Counted from the first letter of the stretch, positions 1-5,744 are shown. The stretch is DNA of 7,623 nt from Oscillospiraceae bacterium (GCA_030527085.1 JAUNBN010000037.1:1-7623); one strand, 5' to 3'. Program-made: numbers and translations. The notes: generated by a model from the letters alone, not told the origin.

Positions 1-30
1 AAGCACGGGCGACCGTGCTTTTAGTTTTTC
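1..30 (+). terminator. Intrinsic terminator of an upstream gene
   Basis: A perfect 8-bp stem (AAGCACGG paired with CCGTGCTT, positions 1-8 and 13-20) closes a GCGA tetraloop and is followed by the T-rich tail TTAGTTTTTC. This is the classic form of a Rho-independent terminator. It probably ends a plus-strand gene lying left of the window, so the next gene would need its own promoter or read-through; only 43 bases are available and no clear promoter is seen there. Confidence 0.8.
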
Positions 31-43
31 GGAGAATTTTTGA

Positions 44-676
44 ATGGAAAAGGAATACCTGAGCCTGCTCGGCGAGGCCGAGGCCGAGCTGGTTGAGAAA
101 AAGTCCAAATTCATAGCCCGCTGCGCGCCAGTCGAGGGCGAGGCGGCGGCGCTCGCTTTCATCGCTTCGGTAAAAGCGTGTCACAAAACCGCGACACATA
201 ATGTCTGGGCCTATGTGCTGCGCGAAAACAACTTAACGCGCTATACCGACGACGGCGAACCCCAGGGCACCTCGGGCCTGCCCGTGCTCGACTGCCTGCG
301 CGGCCGCCTGCTGACGGACGCGGCGGTGGTTGTGACGCGCTATTTCGGCGGCACGCTGCTGGGTAAGGGCGGGCTCGTCCGCGCCTATTCCTCGGCGGCG
401 GCGCTCGCTATTGAGCGCGCCGGGACAGCGCTGGTAACGCCCTCGGTGAGCCTGCTTTTAAAGTGCCCCTACGGCGACTACGAAAAGCTGCTGCGGCTGC
501 TCGAGCGCTTCGGCGCGGCGGTGGAGAGCGAGTTTCAAGAAGAAGTTGCTTTAAGCGCGCTTATAAAAGAAGCCGAGCTCGAGCCTTTAAAGGCCGAGCT
601 TCGCGAGCTCACGGGGGGGCGAATAAGCGCCCAGGAAGTAAGCCGCGGCTTTCAAAGGCTGCCCTGCAAGCCTTAG
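44..676 (+). CDS. yigZ: YigZ/IMPACT family protein (UPF0029 plus DUF1949 domains)
   Basis: The 210-residue product matches the full length of the bacterial YigZ family, whose eukaryotic relative is IMPACT. The N-terminal UPF0029 domain (about residues 15-125) carries the family hallmarks: a KKSKFIA segment at 19-25, a TDDGEPQGTSG motif at 68-78 and TRYFGGTLLGKGGLVRAY at 98-115. The C-terminal part (about 135-205) fits the small ferredoxin-like DUF1949 domain. Family members are cytosolic and have been linked to translation control or nucleic-acid binding, but the exact bacterial role is not settled. The ATG at 44 has a GGAG ribosome site at 31-34, nine bases upstream. The gene follows a terminator and converges on the next gene, sharing the four bases TTAG (673-676), so both stop codons overlap. 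The family assignment is secure; the biochemical role is not. Confidence 0.93.
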   Translation: MEKEYLSLLGEAEAELVEKKSKFIARCAPVEGEAAALAFIASVKACHKTATHNVWAYVLRENNLTRYTDDGEPQGTSGLPVLDCLRGRLLTDAAVVVTRYFGGTLLGKGGLVRAYSSAAALAIERAGTALVTPSVSLLLKCPYGDYEKLLRLLERFGAAVESEFQEEVALSALIKEAELEPLKAELRELTGGRISAQEVSRGFQRLPCKP

Positions 677-972
677 GACGGCTGCTCCGGCGCGGAGGGG
701 TCGCGGCTTATAGCGCCCTTTATAAAGGTCTTATACCTCCCCGGCAGACGGCCCGCGCACTGCCCGCGGAACATCTTGCTTATAACGAGCTTGTCAAGCT
801 CGCCGAGATATGGCAGCAGCTTCGCACGCAGCCCCTCGGCGGTAAGCGCCGTTGAGACCAGCACGCAGCCGTCGAAAGGCTGAACCCAGCGCCCCAGCGC
901 GTCCAGCCTTTCGAAAAAGCCCGTGTAGTCCTCAGGACGCAATTTGAAAATAAAAGAAACGTGGTAGAGCAA
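673..972 (-). CDS. Small Cas2-like/SinR-like hypothetical protein, possibly SOS-regulated
   Basis: This 99-residue protein resembles short bacterial proteins loosely annotated as 'SinR family', which are thought to have a Cas2/VapD-like ferredoxin fold. Visible features are an N-terminal beta strand (LYHVSFIF), the LGRW turn at 26-29, a strand with VLVST at 37-41, a TAEGLRAKL helix at 44-52, and D60-KLVISKM as the last core strand, followed by GRLP at 74-77 and a charged tail. The start is TTG at 972, chosen because the GGGAGG ribosome site (complement of 981-986) is eight bases upstream and no ATG fits. The gene stands alone, convergent to the yigZ-like gene with 4 bp of overlap. Its promoter region contains a LexA-type palindrome. 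It is not the DNA-binding regulator SinR of Bacillus, and no cas genes are nearby. Nuclease activity or toxin function would be speculation; the residue pattern, not a search, supports the family call. Confidence 0.7.
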   Translation of the reverse strand: MLYHVSFIFKLRPEDYTGFFERLDALGRWVQPFDGCVLVSTALTAEGLRAKLLPYLGELDKLVISKMFRGQCAGRLPGRYKTFIKGAISRDPSAPEQPS

Positions 973-995
973 GAATACCGCCTCCCGGAGCTGTT

Positions 996-1001
996 ATTAT
1001 A
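996..1001 (-). promoter_or_regulatory. Putative -10 box for the Cas2-like gene
   Basis: The minus strand reads a perfect TATAAT here, 24 bases before the TTG start and just upstream of the GGGAGG ribosome site. The -35 region 16-18 bases further upstream (about 1018-1025) is a poor match to TTGACA and lies within the SOS-box-like palindrome. A weak -35 covered by a repressor site is a common arrangement for LexA-controlled genes. Confidence 0.6.
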
Positions 1002-1019
1002 GCACCTTTTACGCTAAAT

Positions 1020-1033
1020 AGAACAATCGTTCT
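1020..1033. promoter_or_regulatory. LexA/SOS-box-like palindrome
   Basis: AGAACAATCGTTCT consists of two perfect 5-base half-sites, AGAAC and GTTCT, separated by AATC. It matches the GAAC-N4-GTTC core of the Gram-positive LexA (DinR) operator known from Bacillus and relatives. It sits where the -35 element of the minus-strand promoter should be, 48 bases from the Cas2-like gene's start, so LexA binding would block that promoter. It is also about 45 bases upstream of the plus-strand -10 box, so an effect on birA is less likely. A lone GAAC half-site occurs again at 1056-1059. The match is visible; LexA binding is inferred. Confidence 0.6.
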
Positions 1034-1073
1034 TAATTTCCACGAAATACACAAAGAACGCGCCGTACTTTTG

Positions 1074-1082
1074 TGCTATAAT
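1074..1082 (+). promoter_or_regulatory. Extended -10 promoter for the birA transcript
   Basis: TGC followed by TATAAT forms a perfect extended -10 element (TGnTATAAT). The sequence 17 bases upstream (AAGAAC, 1054-1059) does not resemble TTGACA, which an extended -10 can tolerate. Transcription would begin near 1089, giving a leader of about 220 nt before birA that contains the tandem repeats and a strong hairpin. Confidence 0.6.
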
Positions 1083-1103
1083 CTCCAAAAGCGGTTTAAA
1101 GCT

Positions 1104-1134
1104 GTCTTTCCCCCGCCTGCGGCGGGGGAAAGAC
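1104..1134 (+). other. Strong hairpin in the birA leader
   Basis: Positions 1104-1117 pair perfectly with 1121-1134 across a TGC loop, a 14-bp GC-rich stem starting with GTCTTTC and ending with GAAAGAC. No T-run follows, so it is not an ordinary intrinsic terminator. It lies near the 5' end of the predicted birA transcript and overlaps the start of the first repeat copy. The second copy retains only a shorter version of this stem (around 1213-1229, with one G-U pair). Confidence 0.7.
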
Positions 1135-1195
1135 CCTGTGAAAGGACCGCGCGGGAAAGCCGCAGCGCTCGGACTTGCGCCGCGGAAGGTGGAAA
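1115..1195 (+). repeat. Tandem direct repeat, copy 1, in the birA leader
   Basis: This unit aligns without gaps to 1217-1297 at an offset of exactly 102 bases; I count 72 identical of 80 positions. Ordered landmarks are a G-rich hairpin arm, GTGAAAGGA, CCGCGCGGGAAA, GCGCTCGGA and GCCGCGGAAGG. The offset is a multiple of three, so a reading frame stays open through both copies, but it would need to start at or before the -10 box and is not expected to be translated. Confidence 0.9.
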
Positions 1196-1216
1196 GTCAA
1201 ACAGGGTGTTTACCTC

Positions 1217-1297
1217 GCCGAAGGCGGGGGAAAGACCCCGTGAAAGGACCGCGCGGGAAAACCGAAGCGCTCGGAATTGCGCCGCGGAAGGCGGAAT
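1217..1297 (+). repeat. Tandem direct repeat, copy 2, ending at the birA ribosome site
   Basis: This is the second copy of the ~80-bp unit, separated from the first by about 21 bases. Its 3' end (GCCGCGGAAGGCGGAA) runs directly into the GGAGGAGGG ribosome site of birA. The position suggests the repeat is an inserted or duplicated leader module rather than part of the protein. Confidence 0.9.
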
Positions 1298-1310
1298 GGA
1301 GGAGGGTACA

Positions 1311-2087
1311 ATGTTGAATTTCAGCGCGGACGCGATAAAAAATGAGCTCGGCGCGAGCGCCGAGGCCTTTGATATAGAGCTTTACGAAAGCCTCGGCTCC
1401 ACAAACGAGCTCGCCAAAGAAAGGGCGCAAAAGGGCGCGCGTGAGGGGCTGGTTGTGCTCGCGCTGAGCCAGAGCGCCGGGCGCGGCCGTCTGGGGCGCG
1501 GCTTTTTTTCTCCGGGCGGCGGGCTTTATATGAGCCTGCTGCTGCGCCCGAAAAGCGCGGCGGGCGGTTTGCTTTTGACCTCCGCCGCAGCCGTAGCCGC
1601 CTGCCGCGCCATAGACGCGCTGGGCCTCAGCGGGACGCGAATCAAATGGGTGAACGACATACTGCTCGAGGGGAAGAAGGTCTGCGGCATACTCTGCGAG
1701 GCCGCCTTTAAGGACGGCGCGCCCCAATACGCCGTGCTGGGGCTGGGAGTGAACCTCATCGAGCCGCCGGGCGGCTTTCCCGAGGAAATAAAAGATATCG
1801 CGGGCGCGCTCTTTGAAAACGAGCAAAAGGGCGCGAGGGAGAAACTCGCGGCGGGCTTTCTCAAAAGCTTTTGGGAGATATATTCCTCATTGCCCGAAAG
1901 GGGCTTTGTTGAGGAATACCGAGCGCGCAGCGCCGTAACAGGAAAAACGCTCAGGGTCATTTCGCCCGAGGGCGAGCGGCGGGCGACGGCGCTGGACATA
2001 GACGACGACTGCCGGCTGCTGGTGCGTCTTGAGGACGGAAGCCTTGAGACGCTTTCCTCGGGCGAGATAAGCCTAAGGTTGCTTTAA
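1311..2087 (+). CDS. birA: Biotin--[acetyl-CoA-carboxylase] ligase, monofunctional BirA
   Basis: This cytosolic enzyme uses ATP to form biotinyl-AMP and transfers biotin to the lysine of biotin carboxyl carrier proteins. The 258-residue product shows the catalytic domain at about 20-205: STN at 30-32, the biotinyl-AMP loop GRGRLGRG at 57-64, a strand with GLYMSLLLRP at 71-80, KWVND at 112-116, GKKVCGI at 121-127 (K123 aligns with the adenylation lysine of E. coli BirA), and LGLGVNLI at 143-150. The C-terminal SH3-like domain follows (about 207-258). There is no N-terminal helix-turn-helix, so it is the ligase-only type and should not repress biotin genes itself. The ATG at 1311 is preferred: GGAGGAGGG (1298-1306) lies just upstream and the protein begins as the family does. 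An in-frame ATG at 1296 is a weaker choice. The open frame back to 1071 is rejected because it runs through the promoter and repeats. No biotin synthesis or carboxylase gene is in the window. Confidence 0.93.
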   Translation: MLNFSADAIKNELGASAEAFDIELYESLGSTNELAKERAQKGAREGLVVLALSQSAGRGRLGRGFFSPGGGLYMSLLLRPKSAAGGLLLTSAAAVAACRAIDALGLSGTRIKWVNDILLEGKKVCGILCEAAFKDGAPQYAVLGLGVNLIEPPGGFPEEIKDIAGALFENEQKGAREKLAAGFLKSFWEIYSSLPERGFVEEYRARSAVTGKTLRVISPEGERRATALDIDDDCRLLVRLEDGSLETLSSGEISLRLL

Positions 2088-2130
2088 GCAAGAGGCGCTA
2101 TACTTTAAGCGGCGCCGGGCGCGTTCAATT

Positions 2131-2253
2131 TGCATTTCCCCGACTGCGGCGGGAAAATGCAGTGAAAGAATTACGAGCCGGGACGCTTCCTTACTTCAAA
2201 TCGAGATTAAGGAAACTCAAGCTCTCAGGGCAGCCGAAAGGCCGCCGCGGAGG
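2131..2253 (+). repeat. Amidase leader: hairpins and a diverged third copy of the birA-leader repeat
   Basis: Positions 2131-2142 pair with 2150-2161 (11 of 12 pairs) around a seven-base loop. The hairpin core CCCGACTGCGGCGGG differs from the first birA-leader copy by one base in 15. GTGAAAGAA and a GAGCCGGGA block follow in the same order as GTGAAAGGA and GCGCGGGA upstream of birA. The unit ends with GCCGCGGAGG, which matches GCCGCGGAAGG of the tandem copies and supplies the amidase's ribosome site. The middle differs and contains a second stem (TTCCTTA 2187-2193 with TAAGGAA 2208-2214). Homology to the tandem repeat is an inference from ordered short matches. Confidence 0.5.
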
Positions 2254-2261
2254 TTGCCGCC

Positions 2262-4040
2262 ATGCTTAAAAAGACAAGCTTCAGCGTTTTGTCCCTGCTT
2301 CTCGCTCTTCTGGTAACGGCGGGATTCGCTCCGCGAGCAGAGGCCGCGAGCGCCGCCAGAGTGGATATAGTCGGCATGAGCGTGAGCGAGCTGCAGGCCG
2401 CGGTGGACGAGGGCGCGCTTACCTACGAGCTCATAACACAGCTCTATCTCGAGCGTATAGAGGCCTACGGCGAGCAGTACGAGTGCATAATAAGCCTTAA
2501 CGAAAACGCGCTCGAGGAGGCCCGCGCGCGCGACGAGGAATTTGAGGCTGCGGGGCGAAGCCGCTTGAGCGAGCTCTTCGGAATGCCTGTTATAGTCAAG
2601 GACAATATTGACGTTGAGGGTCTAGCGACAACCGCGGGCTCCGAGGCGCTGCTGGACAGCCTGCCCTACGAGAACGCCGCGGTGGTAGAGGCTCTGCTGG
2701 AGCAGGGAGCGATAATTATCGCCAAGGCCAATATGGACGAGTTCGCCTTAAACGCCAGCAGCTCCGAGAGCGATTTTGGAACGGTTAAGAACGCCTATTC
2801 CCTCGAGCGCTCCTCCTACGGTTCCTCCGGCGGCAGCGCGGTGAGCGTAGCCGCGTCCCTGGCTCCGTTGGCTCTGGGTACGGACACCAATTCCTCTATA
2901 AGGATTCCCGCCTCGGCCAACGGCGTGGTAGGCCTTCGCCCCAGCTACGGCCTGCTGGACACAGCGGGCGTGTTGCACTACGATTACGCGCGCGACGTTG
3001 TGGGGCCTATGGCTCTGAGCGTATACGACTGCGCGCTGCTGCTCTCGGGTATGAGCGGCGGGGACTATCTGAGCTCGCTCGCGAGCGCCTCGCTTGAGGG
3101 GCTAACCGTCGGCGTCTGCGTGGAGCTTTGCTACGAGCTGGAGATGTATGAGGACGTGGCCGCACGCTTTGAGGAGGCCCTGAGCCTGTTTGAGGCCGCC
3201 GGAGCCGAGGTGGTCGAGGTTGAGGGCATGGCGAGCTCCTATTTCAGATCCTACCAAAAACAGATGCAGTCCGGCTGGACTATGCGCGGCTGCTTTGAGG
3301 AGTACATACAGGGCACGGCCTCCGCGATAAAGAGCTTCGCCGAGCTTGCGGCTCTCGATCCCGGAAGCGGCATAGCGGGCTACGCCGACTCCGAGCTCAA
3401 TTATCTTACAGACTCGCGCCTTACGAGCATATTCGCCTCGCGCGAGAGCTACCGGCAGCAGTTCGAGGCCATAATGGATGAATACGGAATAGACGTGCTC
3501 ATCTATCCCTCCATGCGAAACACCGTTATGACTCCGCAGACGCAGGAGGTGCTCTCAAACAACTCGAGCATTATAGCGCCCTTTACCGGCATGCCCGCTT
3601 TGAGCCTGCCCATGGGCTTCGACTCGAACGGCTTGCCTGTGGGGCTGGAATTTTTAGCCCGCTTCGGGGACGAGGAGACGCTGCTGGCTGCAGCCTATGC
3701 CTACGAGCTCGAGCGCGGGGACTTGAAGCTCACCGAGCTCGCGCCCGCGCTCTACGACGCTGAGGAGGAGGCGCGGCTCTACGAGCTGGAGCTCGAGGAG
3801 CAAGCGCTCGGGGAGGCGCAGCGTCTCGCCGAGGAGGCCTGGGACAGAGCCAGAGAGAGCTTTCTGAGCTTCGCTATAATCGCCGCCTCGGTCTGCGGGC
3901 TCGCCGTCGTAATTGCCCTGCTCGCTTCGAGCAGGAGGAAGCGCAAAAATAAGCGCAAAAAAGCCCGCGCTGCCGCCTCGCATAAGCTTGCGGAACCGCG
4001 GGAATCGCCGAATAACAGGGAGAAGGCAAACAAAGGCTAG
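2262..4040 (+). CDS. Secreted, C-terminally membrane-anchored amidase-signature enzyme
   Basis: The 592-residue product is an amidase signature (AS) family hydrolase, which cleaves carboxamide bonds with a Lys-Ser-Ser triad. The triad is K113 (VKDN), S188 (GSSGGS) and S212 (TDTNSSIR); the spacings of 75 and 24 residues equal those of FAAH (K142, S217, S241). The C-terminal core has PFTGMPALSLPMGF and GLPVGLEFLA, typical of the family. Residues 1-30 are a signal peptide (KK, hydrophobic core, AEA-A site). After the core comes an acidic, probably helical linker (about 490-535), one TM segment (about 537-555) and a Lys/Arg-rich tail of 37 residues, implying an exported catalytic domain held at the membrane. 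In place of the usual GGS before the nucleophile it has NSS (210-212), altering the oxyanion-hole glycines. GGAGG (2249-2253) lies eight bases before the ATG. The substrate is unknown; peptide amides or wall-derived amides are possible. It is not GatA, which is cytosolic and sits with gatB/gatC. Confidence 0.88.
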   Translation: MLKKTSFSVLSLLLALLVTAGFAPRAEAASAARVDIVGMSVSELQAAVDEGALTYELITQLYLERIEAYGEQYECIISLNENALEEARARDEEFEAAGRSRLSELFGMPVIVKDNIDVEGLATTAGSEALLDSLPYENAAVVEALLEQGAIIIAKANMDEFALNASSSESDFGTVKNAYSLERSSYGSSGGSAVSVAASLAPLALGTDTNSSIRIPASANGVVGLRPSYGLLDTAGVLHYDYARDVVGPMALSVYDCALLLSGMSGGDYLSSLASASLEGLTVGVCVELCYELEMYEDVAARFEEALSLFEAAGAEVVEVEGMASSYFRSYQKQMQSGWTMRGCFEEYIQGTASAIKSFAELAALDPGSGIAGYADSELNYLTDSRLTSIFASRESYRQQFEAIMDEYGIDVLIYPSMRNTVMTPQTQEVLSNNSSIIAPFTGMPALSLPMGFDSNGLPVGLEFLARFGDEETLLAAAYAYELERGDLKLTELAPALYDAEEEARLYELELEEQALGEAQRLAEEAWDRARESFLSFAIIAASVCGLAVVIALLASSRRKRKNKRKKARAAASHKLAEPRESPNNREKANKG

Positions 4041-4077
4041 GGTAATACCTATGCTCGCAGATAAGGAGAAGCTCAAA

Positions 4078-4587
4078 ATGCTCACAATCGAACTGGGAGA
4101 TATAACGCTCTGCGCCGCGGACGCGATAGTAAACGCCGCTAACTGCTCGCTTCTGGGAGGCGGCGGGGTAGACGGCGCAATACACCGCGCGGCAGGCCCG
4201 GGACTTCTGGAGGAATGCCGCTCTCTGGGCGGCTGCGAAACAGGCAAAGCCAAGCTGACCGGGGCCTATAATCTGAAAGCGAAATACATAATCCACACCC
4301 CCGGCCCGGTCTGGAGGGGCGGCGGCGAGGGAGAGCGAGAGCTGCTCGCCTCTTCTTATTTGAGCGCGCTCGCCCTGGCCGAAGAAAGGGGCTGTGAGAG
4401 CATCGCCTTTCCCTCCATAAGCACCGGCGTCTACCGCTTCCCCTTAAGCGAGGCCGCGCCCATAGCTTTAAGGGAGATAAGCCGTTTCCTTAAAAGCTCA
4501 AAAACGCTGAAGGAGGCGCGCATGGTCTGCTTTGACGAGGCGACAAAGCTCGCCTACGACAAGGCGCTTGCGGAGCTGAATCAATAA
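4078..4587 (+). CDS. Macro-domain protein, likely O-acetyl-ADP-ribose deacetylase / ADP-ribosyl hydrolase (YmdB/MacroD type)
   Basis: The 169-residue protein is a single macro domain, the usual size for stand-alone bacterial YmdB/MacroD enzymes, which bind ADP-ribose and remove O-acetyl or protein-linked ADP-ribose. Motifs are in order: GDIT at 7-10, DAIVNAAN at 15-22, the glycine loop GGGGVDGAIHRAAG at 27-40, CETGKAKLT at 53-61, YIIHTPGPVW at 70-79 and the second loop FPSISTGVYRFP at 111-122. The adenine-contacting D8, the conserved N22 and the D32 of GVDGAIH are all present, so the protein looks active. The ATG at 4078 is preferred because AAGGAG (4063-4068) is nine bases upstream and the protein then starts as the family does; an in-frame ATG at 4051 has a poorer site. 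It begins 37 nt after the amidase stop with no terminator between, suggesting an operon. The operon link to an exported enzyme is positional only. Confidence 0.92.
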   Translation: MLTIELGDITLCAADAIVNAANCSLLGGGGVDGAIHRAAGPGLLEECRSLGGCETGKAKLTGAYNLKAKYIIHTPGPVWRGGGEGERELLASSYLSALALAEERGCESIAFPSISTGVYRFPLSEAAPIALREISRFLKSSKTLKEARMVCFDEATKLAYDKALAELNQ

Positions 4588-4906
4588 GCCTCTCCTTCTT
4601 TTGCCGGCCGCCCCGACAGCGCGCAAATAAGCTCTCGTATCTCCGCCCTCGAAAACGGGAAGCGCCCTGACTTGGAGGCATAAAACAGTCTGTTTTGCGG
4701 ACTTCACCGCGTGAAACAGCTGTGCTGTTCTCGAATAACGGCAAAACGTCTTTCTATCGTCCCCGGGAAAGCAAAATAACGGGAGGGAAGCTTTGCTTCC
4801 CGCCCGTTATTTTGTAATACTTTCTGTCGAAACGCCCGCCGCCCTTGGGAGCGGGCCAAAAGCGGGTATTCGGTGCCGCGCAATCCGAACGCTCCTGCGG
4901 CTCGCC
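4588..4906. other. 319-bp intergenic region with several inverted repeats
   Basis: No convincing gene lies between the macro-domain gene and the converging DUF218 gene; the short open frames here have no family motifs and no good ribosome sites. Within 50 bases are three small palindromes: AAAACAG-T-CTGTTTT (4682-4696), TTCAC-CGC-GTGAA (4703-4715) and AACAG-CTGTG-CTGTT (4715-4729). The AACAG/CTGTT arms could also pair between the first and third. A much longer hairpin follows at 4772-4814. The rest (4588-4680 and 4815-4906) shows nothing I can name. Confidence 0.6.
4772..4814. terminator. Long hairpin, probable bidirectional terminator
   Basis: Positions 4772-4791 pair with 4795-4814 across a TTT loop, with 19 of 20 pairs (only A4784/G4802 fails). 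The outer arms are CAAAATAACGGG and CCCGTTATTTTG, so each strand has a U-containing 3' side. It lies between convergent genes, 185 bases after the macro-domain stop and about 93 bases past the DUF218 stop, a position suited to ending both transcripts. The T-tract is interrupted, and the distance from the macro gene is long, so a dispersed palindromic element is an alternative. Confidence 0.6.
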
Positions 4907-5656
4907 TCACAGACTTGTAAAGCAATACCTGACCGACGCGAGCGCCTCGCGCAGATACCAAAGCGGCGCTTCATACCATACGGTGGGAGCCAGCAGAAAG
5001 CTCAGCTCCTGTATGCCCGCGTCGGTGGCGTAGGCTCTGACCCTCATGCAGTGAAAGCTGCTGGTTATTATCAAGAGGGGCTCATCTTCGGAAACGCCCA
5101 GCTCATGTATTATTTCAAGCGCGCGGGAGAGATTTTCTCTGGTAGTCCGGCTCGCGCTGTCCAGATAAAGCCTGTCCTCCGAAATGCCGCGCGCGAGCAG
5201 CCAGATCCTCATTATCTCGGCCTCCGGCATGGGCTCGCCGGGAACCTGTCCGCCGCAGAGGACGGCCGAGGCCTCGGGGTTGCGCTCGAGATATTCGAGC
5301 GCCTTCTCGAGCCGCTCGCGCATAATGAGGCTTGCCTCATCGCCGGCGTATTTGGCTCCCAGCACCAGCACGAGCCTCTCCTCGCCCTCAGGTCTCTCGG
5401 TCAGCGGGTAGATAAGCATTACCGCGACCATGGCGGCGATAAGCGCCAATATCACCCTTACCGTCCAGAAGAGGGCGGGCAGGGTCTTTTTTAGCCTTTC
5501 GGCGGTATTGTAAAAAATCGCGTTGAACAGGGCCCAGAGCGTTATGGCAAAGAGAAAGTTCCTGCCTATAGCGCAGTCGGCTTCGGTAATATTGAGCAGG
5601 CTGAAGATTGTCAGCACGGCGGCGGCCGCTATGAGCCAGATTCGCTTCTTTGGCAT
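4907..5656 (-). CDS. YdcF/SanA-like DUF218 membrane protein
   Basis: The 249-residue product combines three predicted N-terminal TM segments (about 6-22, 33-49 and 62-84) with a C-terminal DUF218 domain. Domain motifs are VLVLGAK at 96-102, an S-L-xx-R-L-E-KA segment at 109-119, LCGGQ at 133-137, an acidic MPEAEIM helix at 143-149, S169-R-TT-R-EN175 and SSFHCMRV at 199-206. Known relatives are E. coli YdcF, which binds S-adenosylmethionine, and SanA/ElyC, linked to envelope integrity and wall-lipid metabolism. The domain probably lies outside the membrane or at its surface; the orientation cannot be fixed here. I chose the ATG at 5656, where AGAGGG lies just upstream. An in-frame TTG at 5686 would add ten residues and has an equally weak ribosome site. 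The gene is 106 bases downstream of the PepSY gene on the same strand but may have its own promoter. The substrate is unknown. Confidence 0.85.
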   Translation of the reverse strand: MPKKRIWLIAAAAVLTIFSLLNITEADCAIGRNFLFAITLWALFNAIFYNTAERLKKTLPALFWTVRVILALIAAMVAVMLIYPLTERPEGEERLVLVLGAKYAGDEASLIMRERLEKALEYLERNPEASAVLCGGQVPGEPMPEAEIMRIWLLARGISEDRLYLDSASRTTRENLSRALEIIHELGVSEDEPLLIITSSFHCMRVRAYATDAGIQELSFLLAPTVWYEAPLWYLREALASVRYCFTSL

Positions 5657-5744
5657 TTTCCCTCTTTTCTTCGCGGCAGGGAGCAAAAACTCCGAGCAGG
5701 TTTTACTCCCTTAAAATCCTCTGCGGCGCGGCTGCAGCAAGCTT

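Noticed and set aside
463..855. A 130-residue plus-strand frame bridging the yigZ-like and Cas2-like genes
   Set aside because: It is out of frame with the first gene and antisense to the second, both of which have good starts and family features; the product is Arg/Ala-rich with no domain.
673..1033. Part of a CRISPR-Cas locus, because of the Cas2-like protein
   Set aside because: There is no repeat-spacer array, no cas1 or other cas gene nearby, and the protein fits better with the stand-alone SinR-like small protein group.
1115..1297. A CRISPR or short mobile element made of the tandem repeats
   Set aside because: There are only two adjacent copies, the units are too long for CRISPR repeats, and no terminal inverted repeats, target-site duplication or transposase are visible.
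1071..1310. An N-terminal extension of BirA by 80 residues through the repeats
   Set aside because: The extension runs through the -10 box and both repeat copies, its residues are low-complexity Arg/Glu-rich with no family match, and a strong ribosome site stands right before the ATG at 1311.
1197..1999. Two long minus-strand open frames opposite birA (209 and 157 residues)
   Set aside because: Both are shadows of the birA reading frame and the repeats; composition is low-complexity and no ribosome sites or domains are seen.
3654..4296. Minus-strand open frames opposite the amidase tail and macro-domain gene
   Set aside because: They are antisense to two genes with clear motifs, and their Ser/Arg/Ala-rich sequence is what antisense of such coding DNA produces.
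4490..4961. Small minus-strand frames in the intergenic region (69 to 85 residues)
   Set aside because: They overlap the ends of the flanking genes, span the palindromes and long hairpin, and lack motifs and convincing ribosome sites.
4793..5494. A 233-residue open frame on the plus strand
   Set aside because: It lies antisense to the well-supported DUF218 gene, starts within the terminator-like hairpin, and has no recognisable domain; GC-rich coding DNA commonly yields such open frames.
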